Shown in pieces: positions 1-7,936 of a stretch of 61,410 bases of DNA (the stretch's first letter is position 1; every line of letters starts with the position of its first letter). Below the pieces are notes generated by a model. The model saw only the letters and a list, made by a program, of their open reading frames with translations. It was not told the origin of the DNA and ran no database searches. The translations under genes and the position numbers were made by a program. This DNA is from an uncultured Desulfobacterium sp. (lineage in GTDB: Bacteria > Desulfobacterota > Desulfobacteria > Desulfobacterales > Desulfobacteraceae), in contig CAKZLA010000494.1 of the NCBI GenBank assembly GCA_937124525.1, positions 1-61,410 on the forward strand, read 5' to 3'.

Positions 1-2
1 GA

Positions 3-640
3 AAAAGTGTTGATGCCGTTTTTGCCCACAGCGGTTTCAGTACGCTTTTACATTTGGACAACAAAGACTCCTTTCGTGAGATAGAAGTGGACGGGCAGGA
101 GTTTTTGTTTACCAGCGTTCCCATTGCATACTCAGATAAAGCAACCGGTGTGGTGGCAAGTTTTCGGCCCATAGAGGATTTGTATCGCCTGCAAAAGGAG
201 TTGGGCCAGACCCGGCAGTTCAGCGAAATGTTGCGGGTGTAGGCCCACGAATATTCCAATAAACTGCATACCCTGGCCGGCCTGCTGCAGATGGAGGCCT
301 ACCAGGAGGCCCTGGATCTTGTGACCCGGGAATCTTCCGGTCTCCAGAGTCTGATCCAATTTCTTTCCCGGGCCGTGCCCCATCCAACCCTTGCGGCCAT
401 TATCATGGGCAAATACAATCGAGCCCTGGAAATGAAGGTGGAATTTCTGCTCAATCCGGACAGTACCATGGGGCAGATCCCGGAGGGGTATGAGGTTGGC
501 AGACTGGTGACCATCCTTGGAAATCTCATTGACAACGCCCTTGAAGCGGCATTGCGCTGTCAGAAACAGCGCCCCCCCTGCATTCAACTTTTCATGACCG
601 ATATTGGCCATGATTTGATTTTTGAAATTGAGATTCAATC
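3..640 (+). pseudogene. CitA/DcuS-type sensor histidine kinase, broken
   Basis: The reading frame is open from the window edge. It carries the end of a PAS-type sensor region, then a DcuS/CitA-type H-box (HEYSNKLHTLAGLLQ, from about 246) and an N-box (LIDNALEA, about 527-550). An in-frame TAG at 240-242 lies just before the H-box, where relatives usually have Gln, so one C-to-T change (CAG to TAG) could explain it. After DLIFEIE (about 632) similarity stops: the frame continues as unrelated residues to 710, and the G1/G2 ATP-binding boxes are missing. The 5' end lies outside the window. No response regulator follows. I read it as a decayed two-component kinase for a small organic acid; the ligand is unknown. 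Confidence 0.75.
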
Positions 641-1016
641 AGAAAATGGCCGACGTTGTGACCAAGCCCCAAAAAGGCAAAGCCAAGATGATTGCTTAGC
701 CATGCTGTAGCCGTGATGAGAGTAGGTAGGTCTTTCGGTGGTGTCTATCAGGAGAGGATACCAAACCACCTTGAGCTGCATCCGAAAATATCGGTTGTGC
801 TGAGCATCAAAGGAAAAGGCAGAAGTGAATTTCGTAAGGTAAGAAAAACGGAGATGAACGCAAGTGAGACACCGAAGAAGCGCCGATAATTGCAAACGAT
901 ATCAAAACCAGGATCTCGACATCATCCTGGAAGGAGTCAGAGGGAGAAGTGCCATTTTTCCGGTTAAATATTGAACTCTTTGATTTATCGGCATCCTTCA
1001 TCTCCCTCCAAAAGGG

Positions 1017-1076
1017 GTTGACATTTTTTTGAGGAAATTCCCAGAAAATAAGGGGATATTTTGAGAAAGTGTCAAC
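1017..1076. repeat. Small inverted repeat, copy 1 (GTTGACA family)
   Basis: GTTGACA at 1017-1023 pairs with TGTCAAC at 1070-1076, and the interior includes TTTTTTGAGGA and ATAAGGGGAT. A second copy with the same left end and interior lies at 56447-56499. The rest of 711-1090 shows no gene I can support. Confidence 0.6.
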
Positions 1077-1096
1077 CAGAGTGAATAAAGGATGCC

Positions 1097-1202
1097 TATT
1101 TTTATAAGAAACTCCGTGCAATGATCTGTAATAACTGGAGTTTCTATATTTGTTGTGGGCAGGCAAGATTCCCAATACGGTCTGCCCGTGGCAGTTATTT
1201 AA
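1097..1202 (-). repeat. Paired-hairpin element at 3' end of TPR gene
   Basis: On the minus strand the element starts at the stop codon of the TPR gene (TAA followed by C). Hairpin B comes first (GGGCAGACC pairing with GGNNTGCCC, 1157-1187), then a CACAACAAA core, then hairpin A (GAAACTCC pairing with GGAGTTTC, 1104-1148), then a TATAAAAA end. The same layout recurs at 1569, 2215, 10965, 11640, 15993, 16948 and 29585. Confidence 0.75.
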
Positions 1203-1527
1203 AAAGATGGGTGAGGTTTTTTTTGACGGTTTTATAGATAAGGGGGTCGTTAGCCGATTGAAGTTCTGCCATTTCCAAAGCCTCGTTGTAGTAGAGGATG
1301 GCCTGGTCCCACTGGCCCTCCATGGCGTGGATCAAGCCAAGGTTATTGAGAATCCTGGGTTCAAAACAGCCAAGACCGATGTCCTGGATTTTTTTCAGGG
1401 CGCTTTTAAGTTTTACCTTTGCCTCTTTATGCCGTCCTGCATTGCCGTCGGCCATTCCGGCTCGGTTGAGCAGTACTATGGCTTTTAGTTCTGCTTTTTT
1501 GTTGGTTTCCTTTGGGAGATAAATCAT
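1195..1527 (-). CDS. Small TPR-repeat protein
   Basis: A 110-aa soluble protein. The start at 1527 is chosen because AGGAGG lies just upstream; a longer frame begins at 1566 without such a site. The central part reads NNLGLIHAMEGQWDQAILYYNEALEMAE, a clear tetratricopeptide repeat, preceded by a weaker one (LLNRAGMADGNAGRHKEAKVKLKSAL). Two to two-and-a-half repeats imply a protein-binding adaptor, with no catalytic motif and no signal peptide. It follows flavodoxin on the same strand, with only one paired-hairpin element between them. Its TAA stop is embedded in the next element's GTTAT core. Partner unknown. Confidence 0.7.
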   Translation of the reverse strand: MIYLPKETNKKAELKAIVLLNRAGMADGNAGRHKEAKVKLKSALKKIQDIGLGCFEPRILNNLGLIHAMEGQWDQAILYYNEALEMAELQSANDPLIYKTVKKNLTHLFK

Positions 1528-1568
1528 TTTTCCTCCTGATTTTATGTGACCCCTCCAGGATATCATCT

Positions 1569-1634
1569 TTCAAGGAGTTTCACATTTTGTTGTGACGGGA
1601 GTAAATACCATGCTCCGGCCATGTCTGTTAGATA
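1569..1634 (-). repeat. Paired-hairpin element at 3' end of flavodoxin gene
   Basis: On the minus strand the flavodoxin stop TAA is followed by C, then ACATGGCCGGAGCATGGTA, then a CACAACAAAA core and GAAACTCC. The CATGGCCGGAGCATGGTATT block is shared with the element after the Pro/Gln-repeat gene at 11640-11738, so both belong to one subtype. Confidence 0.65.
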
Positions 1635-2071
1635 TTTGATACAACAGATTGGGTCCATTCCTTGATTTCTGCCGTCTCAGGGTCTCCGTCGATCTTCAGG
1701 AGTTCTGCGACAATGGTACCGCCTTTTGCAGTTATCCGCTCTTCAATGGCATCTACAGCTCCACAAAAATAGTCGTAGGATGAGTCCCCGCATCCAAATA
1801 AGGCAAAGCGCTTGCCTTCAAATGAAGGGGCATTTTTCATATCATCAAAGAAATCGATAAAATCCTCCTGAAGTTCGATCTCATCCTCTCCCCAGGTAGA
1901 GGCTCCCAGAAGATAGATGTCAAACTTTTTTTCAAGTTCCTCCACCCCGACGTCCGTGACGTTCTTCAGGGTGACATCAACGTTGTTCTCTTTGAGGGTC
2001 GTTTCTATTTCTTCTGCGGTAAATTCGGTGTTACCTGTGGTTGAGCCGTAGATAATGAGCGCTGAGTTCAT
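1628..2071 (-). CDS. Flavodoxin
   Basis: A 147-aa protein of the normal short-chain flavodoxin length. The FMN phosphate-binding loop is YGSTTGNTE near the N-terminus, the isoalloxazine loops are GASTWGEDEIE (about 57-67) and FGCGDSSYDYFCGAVD (about 93-108). It is strongly acidic and most like Desulfovibrio-type flavodoxins. It should carry low-potential electrons in the cytoplasm and replace ferredoxin when iron is short (family knowledge). Its place at the downstream end of an iron-organelle-like cluster suits supply of electrons for ferric/ferrous conversion, which is inference. The start at 2071 has GGAGAC upstream. The stop codon overlaps a hairpin element. Confidence 0.93.
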   Translation of the reverse strand: MNSALIIYGSTTGNTEFTAEEIETTLKENNVDVTLKNVTDVGVEELEKKFDIYLLGASTWGEDEIELQEDFIDFFDDMKNAPSFEGKRFALFGCGDSSYDYFCGAVDAIEERITAKGGTIVAELLKIDGDPETAEIKEWTQSVVSNI

Positions 2072-2214
2072 GGTGTCTCCTTATTAAGATATGAAAAAAA
2101 ATTGATAGTTATTAAATAAGTTTGGCATTCCTAATATTCTACGTTGGATAAATATATTCCCTGGAGAGATCTGTCAAGTCTTATTTAAAAAAATCAGGCT
2201 TTGTTATCGGCCCT

Positions 2215-2595
2215 TTTTATATGAAAAGGTAGCCTCCAAGTTTGCCTCAGCAGAGCCCCCCCGATGGGCAATAGGAACCGGCCAATTGGGCCGTCTACGG
2301 TTCCGGGCCGGGCCCATTGCCCGTCGGGGGGGCGGCATGGCATGATAGCCTTTTCAATATTCGTTGTGTCCGCCAGGGCATGGGTGCTTATATAAAAATA
2401 ATTTTAAATCTCATAATTTCAGATACATACAGAATGGTAGAACCATTCAGATATTTTTATAGTAGAGTTTCATTATTTGTTGTGATGCAGCGCATCATGG
2501 CCGTTATATGAAAGTGTAGGCACGCCTAACATTATTTTCATGATTTGTTGTGGGCAGGCCAGATCCCCAATACGGTGTGCCCGTGGCAGTTATAT
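2215..2595 (-). repeat. Tandem array of three paired-hairpin elements
   Basis: Read on the minus strand from 2595: TATAAC, hairpin B (GGGCA…TGCCC), CACAACAAA, hairpin A (TAGGCGTGCCTA inside GAAAA…TTTC), then TATAAC at 2504-2510, hairpin B (TGATGC…GCATCA), CACAACAAA, hairpin A, then TATAAG, hairpin B, CACAACGAA and a last hairpin A bounded by GAAAAGG and CCTTTTC. The cores are conserved while stems differ. The array overlaps the end of the first P-type ATPase gene and adds codons to it. Confidence 0.75.
2256..2332. repeat. Long GC-rich hairpin inside the array
   Basis: CCCCCCCGATGGGCAAT (2256-2272) is complementary, apart from one G-T position, to ATTGCCCGTCGGGGGGG (2316-2332). An inner GGAACC/GGTTCC pair and GGCC-rich segment extend the fold. 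It sits exactly where other units carry the short hairpin A, so it looks like an extreme variant of that stem. Confidence 0.7.
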
Positions 2596-4792
2596 CGTCA
2601 ATAGTATTCTGCTCCAGATTGCAGGCGGGGTCAGACTTAGATTCCGGGGTATTGCTCCTGGAAAAAAGAAGCCTTCCTGAATTACCCACCACCCCAAGGG
2701 TTATCAGATTGTGGATAAGAGCGCCTGAAAAAGGTGACACATACCCTATTGCTGTAAATATGCACAAAAAAGTATTGAGTAAGACAGTCAGTGTTACATT
2801 CTGCCTGAAGATGGAGCGGGTTTTTTTGCCAAGAAACAGGGCTTCAGCCACCATTGCCAAGTCGTCCTTTTGAATGACGATATCTGCATATTCTATGGCG
2901 GTATCTGCTCCGTTTAAACCTATGGCTATGCTTAAATCCGCATGGGCAAAAGCTGGCGTGTCGTTGATTCCGTCTCCCACCATTGCAATGACTGCGTCGG
3001 GAAAGTGTTTTTTTCTGTTTATGATCCACTTTGCCTTTTTTTCGGGTGATAGTTCCCATCGTACTTCATCAACTGAAAGGTCTTTGGCTGCCTTGTCCGC
3101 AACATGGCCTTGATCCCCGGTAAGCATTGCAATATGCTCAATGCCATTTTTTTTAAGTTCATCAAGAACCGGCGCTGCATTTCTTTTGATAAGATCCGAC
3201 AGACCAACCAGACCTGCCAGCTTTCCGTCAATAGCTATGAACAGGATGCTCTCGCTTGCTGCATTCATGTGCTTGATCAAAAAGACCGCATCACGGCAGT
3301 CCACATCACACTCCTCCATAAATGATTCGCTGCCCACATGTACTCTGAAATTTTGGATAGTGGCGCTTACCCCTTTGCCCACACTGAACTGATGATCTGA
3401 TGCATGGGGAATATAAAGATTGGTGGAACGTATTTTTTCAAGAACAGCAGAGGTTACGGGGTGTTTAAAGGGCTTTTGTGCTGCTGAGGCCAGTTGAAGG
3501 AGTTGATCTGGTTCAAAGGCTTTGTCAAGGCTGACTACCCTTGAAACTCCAGGAATTCCATTGGTCAGCGTGCCTGTTTTGTCAAAAACAAGACTGTTGA
3601 TTTTGCCCGCCTGTTCAATATATTCCCCGCCTTTTACCAAAATTCCTTGTTTTGCGGCATTCCCCATGGCTGCCGTAACTGCTGTTGAGGTTGAAATCCT
3701 GATGGCGCAGGGGCAGGTTATGATGAGCATAGATACGGCTTTGAACAAATTGCCTGTAAAAAGAAGGGTGCCTGCAAAAAGAGCAAGGGAGATGGGGAAG
3801 AGCCGTTTCCCAAATTGATCAGAAAATCTCTGGTAATTGGTGTTTGCGCTCTCGGCGTTTTCCACAAATTTGATGATGGATGCAAGTCTTGTCTCTCTTT
3901 CCGGCGAGACAACGATAAGGTCTGCCTGTCCTGTTTCCACCACCGTTCCCGCAAAGAGTTTGTCTCCTTTTTTCTTAAAGACAGGCATGGATTCACCCGT
4001 CATGACAGCTTCGTTTATCAATACCCTGCCATTTTCAATGATACCGTCAACACCGATAACGTTGCCTTGAACCAGGCGTATTGTGTCACCTGCAACAATG
4101 GTTGAGGCCGGTACCAGAATTTCAACATCGTTTTTTATCAACCATGAATCATTGGTTTTGCTTTGAAGCATATCACGTATGGAATTACGGGTGTGTGTAA
4201 GAGTTCGGGTTTCAAACCATGAGGAAAGGTTGAACAACCAGAAAATTGAAAGGGCACTTCCCGGTGCTCCTGAGATCATGGCATAATAGAGAGCCGATGT
4301 GGTAAGGGTAGTGAGGCCCGGTTTACCGGTTTCTCTGATGGATTTAAACTCTTCCCGGATGATGGGGATGCTAAGCGTGATTCCCAAACCAGTTGTTAAA
4401 AAAAAGGTAAGGGTGCCTGGAAAAGTTATGCCGCCAAGCCATCGTATAAAAAGATATATGCCTGAAACAACTATACATTTTCCAGACACGTGGGTTTTTG
4501 CCCCTTGGCTTTTTTTATCGTTTAATTTTACTTTTGTTTTGGCAGAGTCGTAGAGGCAGGGACGTTTCAGGAATTGTTCAATAAGTTTAAAAATTTCGAA
4601 TTGTTCAGGTAACCGGCTTTGATGTTCTATAATCACTGATGCTGACAGAGGATTTATCCTTACAGCTATAATGCCTTGTAAATCCGTTATTGATTCTTCC
4701 AGTGCCTGCATATTTCCTGAAAAATATCTCAGAGGCTCGGCCTTAATTCTTGTTCGCCAGGAGAGGCGGTGTGCTATTCTATAATGTTTCAT
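2504..4792 (-). CDS. P1B-type metal-transporting ATPase (first of three)
   Basis: A 762-aa membrane pump. The N-terminus has an Arg-rich segment (HRLSWRTRIKAEPLR, 8-22) followed by an HMA-like fold lacking the CxxC pair. Then come transmembrane helices, the A domain TGES (about 265-268), the metal-site helix TCPCA (CPC about 360-362), the phosphorylation site DKTGTLT (about 404), an HP motif, TGDQ and GDGIND. All catalytic residues are present. The Arg-rich N-terminus without CxxC is what I recall for ferrosome ATPases; FezB-like iron loading is inference. It ends a chain of three such pumps, 54 bp after the second. The last ~28 residues (from about TATGTPYWGSGLPTTN) are translated from a hairpin repeat, not from the pump itself. 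Confidence 0.9.
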   Translation of the reverse strand: MKHYRIAHRLSWRTRIKAEPLRYFSGNMQALEESITDLQGIIAVRINPLSASVIIEHQSRLPEQFEIFKLIEQFLKRPCLYDSAKTKVKLNDKKSQGAKTHVSGKCIVVSGIYLFIRWLGGITFPGTLTFFLTTGLGITLSIPIIREEFKSIRETGKPGLTTLTTSALYYAMISGAPGSALSIFWLFNLSSWFETRTLTHTRNSIRDMLQSKTNDSWLIKNDVEILVPASTIVAGDTIRLVQGNVIGVDGIIENGRVLINEAVMTGESMPVFKKKGDKLFAGTVVETGQADLIVVSPERETRLASIIKFVENAESANTNYQRFSDQFGKRLFPISLALFAGTLLFTGNLFKAVSMLIITCPCAIRISTSTAVTAAMGNAAKQGILVKGGEYIEQAGKINSLVFDKTGTLTNGIPGVSRVVSLDKAFEPDQLLQLASAAQKPFKHPVTSAVLEKIRSTNLYIPHASDHQFSVGKGVSATIQNFRVHVGSESFMEECDVDCRDAVFLIKHMNAASESILFIAIDGKLAGLVGLSDLIKRNAAPVLDELKKNGIEHIAMLTGDQGHVADKAAKDLSVDEVRWELSPEKKAKWIINRKKHFPDAVIAMVGDGINDTPAFAHADLSIAIGLNGADTAIEYADIVIQKDDLAMVAEALFLGKKTRSIFRQNVTLTVLLNTFLCIFTAIGYVSPFSGALIHNLITLGVVGNSGRLLFSRSNTPESKSDPACNLEQNTIDDITATGTPYWGSGLPTTNHENNVRRAYTFI

Positions 4793-4846
4793 TTAAGAGT
4801 TCTTTGAAAAAAAGGTTTGGCGAAAAAAGAACGTCCGGGTTGGTGT

Positions 4847-7018
4847 TTAGGGCTCAAGTTCCGGTTCTTTGTATATAAGTAGCCTGCTTGAGTTTGCCAG
4901 GATACCCACAGTATGGACGATATGGATGAGACCGGCTGCGACCGGAGACAGAATGCCCAGCGCTCCCAGGGCCACACCGACAACGTTGGAACCGGTGGCA
5001 ATCCAAAAGTTTTGGTGGACAACCTTCAGGGTCTCCCGACTAAGGGCTCGGACATAAATCAACCCGGTAAGATCATCCCGGACAAGAGCTATGTCTGCGG
5101 CTTCAATGGCAACTTCCGATCCTCCCGCGCCCATGGCAATTCCTATATCAGCTTCTGCAAGGGCAAGGGCGTCATTTATACCGTCACCCACCATAAGGAC
5201 TTTGTTGCCTCCATCTCTAAGGGCCGTTATGATGCCTGCCTTGTCTTCTGGCATGACGGAGGCGAAGTATTTTGTAATATTGAGCTCTTTTGAAAGATGT
5301 CTGGCCGTGCTCTCCTCGTCACCGGTAATCATGACGACGTTTTTTATTCCATTTTTTAAAAGAGTGTCAACCACCTGTTTGACGTGGGGGCGATCCTGAT
5401 TGGCAAAACCCATCAAGCCGAGGATTGTGTTTTCCTTTGCGATAAATACTTGTGTCAACCCTTGTTTGTTAAACTTCTCAATCTGCTCTTTTACAAGGTC
5501 CGTATTAATGCTGAACTGTTGCATGAGCTTTTGGTTTCCCACAAAAATCTTCTCGTTATCAAGTTTTGCGCTCACTCCTTTGCCTAATATATAGTTGCAT
5601 TCGGCATGGGTAAGGGGCTTTATCTCCCGTCGTTGGGCCTCTGCCTTGATGGCAAGTGCCACCGGATGGAAATTATGAATTTCTGCCGAATAGGCAATTT
5701 GCAGCAGTTTATCCTCCGGTATATCTGATACGTTGATAAACTGTCTGATTTCCGGATGGTTGGTTGTCAGGGTGCCGGTCTTGTCAAAACAGGCGATGTC
5801 TGCCTGGGCGACCTCTTCCAGATAACGTCCTCCCTTGATCAGGATATGGCGCTTTGCAGCAGCACTCATCGCAGCGCTGATGGCCGTGGATGCAGAGAGA
5901 ATGGTTGCGCAGGGACAGGCCATGACCAGCATGACTGTAAATGCGCGCCAGAGGCTCCCAGTTAGAAGCAGTGTGGCAAAGGTCATTGTAAAACCGGTTT
6001 TGATAAGATTGGTGGCCAGTTTTTCCGCCACTCCTTCGATGGGGGCACGGTTTTCAAGGGAATCTTCGACCATGGTCAGTATTCTGGATAGATATGTGTG
6101 ATCTCCGACTTTTTCAGCTTTGACATGTATCACGCCCTGGCGGACAAATGTTCCGGCATAGACTTCGTCTCCACAATGGCGGGCAACAGGTTCGGAACGC
6201 CCGTTGATTGGAGACTCGTCGATTACCGCTTCACCTTCTATAATGCTGCCGTCAACAGCAATTTTTTCCCCGGTGTGCATCACAACTATACTTCCGGGTG
6301 TCACTTCATCCACAGGAATTTCAACTTCAATACCGTCAATCAGAATATAGGTATGTTTTCCGGTCACCTGGAGGATATCGCGAATGGCAGTTCTGGATCG
6401 CTTTGTTATCCATGCCTGAAGAAGATGACCGCCTGCGGTTATCCAGAGTATTTCAAGGGCTGCAGCCGCTTCTCCTGCGGCACAGGCCACAAGTATGCTT
6501 CCGCCCAGGAAGGTTTCCAGTGTAAAGCGCTGCTCTTTCAGGTGCTCATATCCACGTTTCAGGAGAGGAACAGCAAATAGTGCCGTAATGATTCCAAGGG
6601 GGCTGAAAAGAGTCTGGGCCACTGTTACGCCCAGAATGATCTCTTTGACAAAAAGCCCGCCCACAACTGTCGAGAGCGCTGCAAATTGATATGATGCAGA
6701 TCTTACCGAGATATCCTTTGGTTTTTTTATCGGTTTTGGTTGAGTGATGAAAAAACCTTTGATGGTTTTTATGAGTGCTTTTCTGTCGATTCTCGAAGAA
6801 TCATAATTGACTATAAGGCTTGCGGACGAAGGGTTGACAATTGCAGAGACAATACCTGTAATTTCTCCTGCACGCTTTTCAAGGTTCAGGGATTTTTTTA
6901 TGTTATTTCTCACAGGGTAAACCTTAAATCTCATGCGAGACGGTATGTCGTGTCTGATGGCTAATGTCTTTTTTATCAATATCATTTGATAACTCATATT
7001 GGTTAACTCGTCAGTCAT
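4847..7018 (-). CDS. P1B-type ATPase lacking the TGE glutamate (second of three)
   Basis: A 723-aa paralogue of its neighbours. It has an Arg-rich N-terminal HMA-like domain (HDIPSRMRFKVYPVR, about 23-37), membrane helices, the metal-site motif ACPCA (CPC about 368-370), DKTGTLT (about 412), an HP motif, TGDEES and GDGINDALA. In the actuator domain the usual TGES is replaced by NGRS (about 272-275), so the glutamate that drives dephosphorylation in P-type ATPases is Arg. It may be slow, locked or regulatory. The start codon lies in a sequence (GAGAACTTATGACTGACGAG) found elsewhere as a MITE end. It lies between the triple-FeoA gene and the first pump gene, probably co-transcribed. Confidence 0.88.
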   Translation of the reverse strand: MTDELTNMSYQMILIKKTLAIRHDIPSRMRFKVYPVRNNIKKSLNLEKRAGEITGIVSAIVNPSSASLIVNYDSSRIDRKALIKTIKGFFITQPKPIKKPKDISVRSASYQFAALSTVVGGLFVKEIILGVTVAQTLFSPLGIITALFAVPLLKRGYEHLKEQRFTLETFLGGSILVACAAGEAAAALEILWITAGGHLLQAWITKRSRTAIRDILQVTGKHTYILIDGIEVEIPVDEVTPGSIVVMHTGEKIAVDGSIIEGEAVIDESPINGRSEPVARHCGDEVYAGTFVRQGVIHVKAEKVGDHTYLSRILTMVEDSLENRAPIEGVAEKLATNLIKTGFTMTFATLLLTGSLWRAFTVMLVMACPCATILSASTAISAAMSAAAKRHILIKGGRYLEEVAQADIACFDKTGTLTTNHPEIRQFINVSDIPEDKLLQIAYSAEIHNFHPVALAIKAEAQRREIKPLTHAECNYILGKGVSAKLDNEKIFVGNQKLMQQFSINTDLVKEQIEKFNKQGLTQVFIAKENTILGLMGFANQDRPHVKQVVDTLLKNGIKNVVMITGDEESTARHLSKELNITKYFASVMPEDKAGIITALRDGGNKVLMVGDGINDALALAEADIGIAMGAGGSEVAIEAADIALVRDDLTGLIYVRALSRETLKVVHQNFWIATGSNVVGVALGALGILSPVAAGLIHIVHTVGILANSSRLLIYKEPELEP

Positions 7019-7176
7019 AAGTTCTCTGATTTACCACCACATAATATGCTCAGTGAAAATTTAAAATAGCACATGCAGTATGAAAATAATGAGAATCGGC
7101 GACTCATGAGTGGTTAAAATAATGCTGGTTAATTGCTGTCCCTGACATTTTTGTTCTCACGGGTGTGGGTTATTCG

Positions 7177-7914
7177 TCACGGGTGTGGGGTTGCATCGTG
7201 AACGGGTTGAACAAAAATATGAGATCCGTCCTCTCGTTTAAGAAAGAGACGCAGGCCATTAAAGCTTGAAATGACCAGCGGGTTCTCTTTGCTCATGTAC
7301 AGAGTCTGAGCCTGTTTAACTGTTTCCGGAATTATTGTGCTTCCTGTGACCACTCCTTTTGATTCAAACATTTTTACAATCCTGCGTCCACCGATGAGTT
7401 TTTTTACAAAAAATTTTATTCCACGGGGCGCTGACACAAGTTGCATCATGGTTTCGCCGGATTGGCCCCATACTTTGGCAGCCATGGATTCAGTAAGGCT
7501 GATTCGTATGTTTTTGTCTGTTAATGCAATGTATTCCATGGGCGGAAGTTTGCGTACCATAGTTACCCGGTCATCGTTATGAAAGCCCAATGTTTCAAGT
7601 GCTTTGGCAAGCGCTGACCCCCCCGTGATGCCTTCTATATGTCCGGACTCCCCCGGTTTCATCTCCACCATCGGGAATTTGCGGTCGTCGTCAAGGTGAA
7701 CCAGTACTTTTGATGCCATCCCGCTTCCCATAACACGTTCTCCGGTCGTGCCTTTTACGCGGACTGGCTGAATCCTGATTTCTTCGTCATGGAGGGTAAT
7801 AATGCTGCCTTGAAAAAGTCCCATTCTCTGAAGGCGTAAATAAAGGTTCGAGTTCCCGACCTTAATAAGCTTCAGGGGCTTTCCGAACGGGGCTTCGGTC
7901 AGTGTAGTGTACAT
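7177..7914 (-). CDS. Protein with three FeoA-like domains
   Basis: A 245-aa soluble protein that divides into three SH3-like FeoA segments, about residues 1-75, 80-152 and 158-236. Typical FeoA signatures are LRLQRMGLFQGSIITL in the first, AKALETLGFHNDDRVTMV in the second and VKMFESKGVVTGSTI in the third; the third is the most diverged. FeoA domains help or regulate ferrous iron transport (family knowledge), and tandem copies suggest binding several partners. It sits 22 bp after the third ATPase gene and is followed by the second. AGGAGAAAAA is upstream of the start at 7914. An accessory or sensor for the adjacent pumps is inference. Confidence 0.82.
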   Translation of the reverse strand: MYTTLTEAPFGKPLKLIKVGNSNLYLRLQRMGLFQGSIITLHDEEIRIQPVRVKGTTGERVMGSGMASKVLVHLDDDRKFPMVEMKPGESGHIEGITGGSALAKALETLGFHNDDRVTMVRKLPPMEYIALTDKNIRISLTESMAAKVWGQSGETMMQLVSAPRGIKFFVKKLIGGRRIVKMFESKGVVTGSTIIPETVKQAQTLYMSKENPLVISSFNGLRLFLKREDGSHIFVQPVHDATPHP

Positions 7915-7936
7915 TTTTTCTCCTGATTAGACAGGG

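Noticed and set aside
692..889. 65-aa basic frame after the histidine kinase remnant
   Set aside because: No recognisable family; could be decayed sequence.
2215..2595. CRISPR array
   Set aside because: The hairpin units have conserved cores but no identical 25-40 bp repeats with regular unique spacers, and no cas gene is present.
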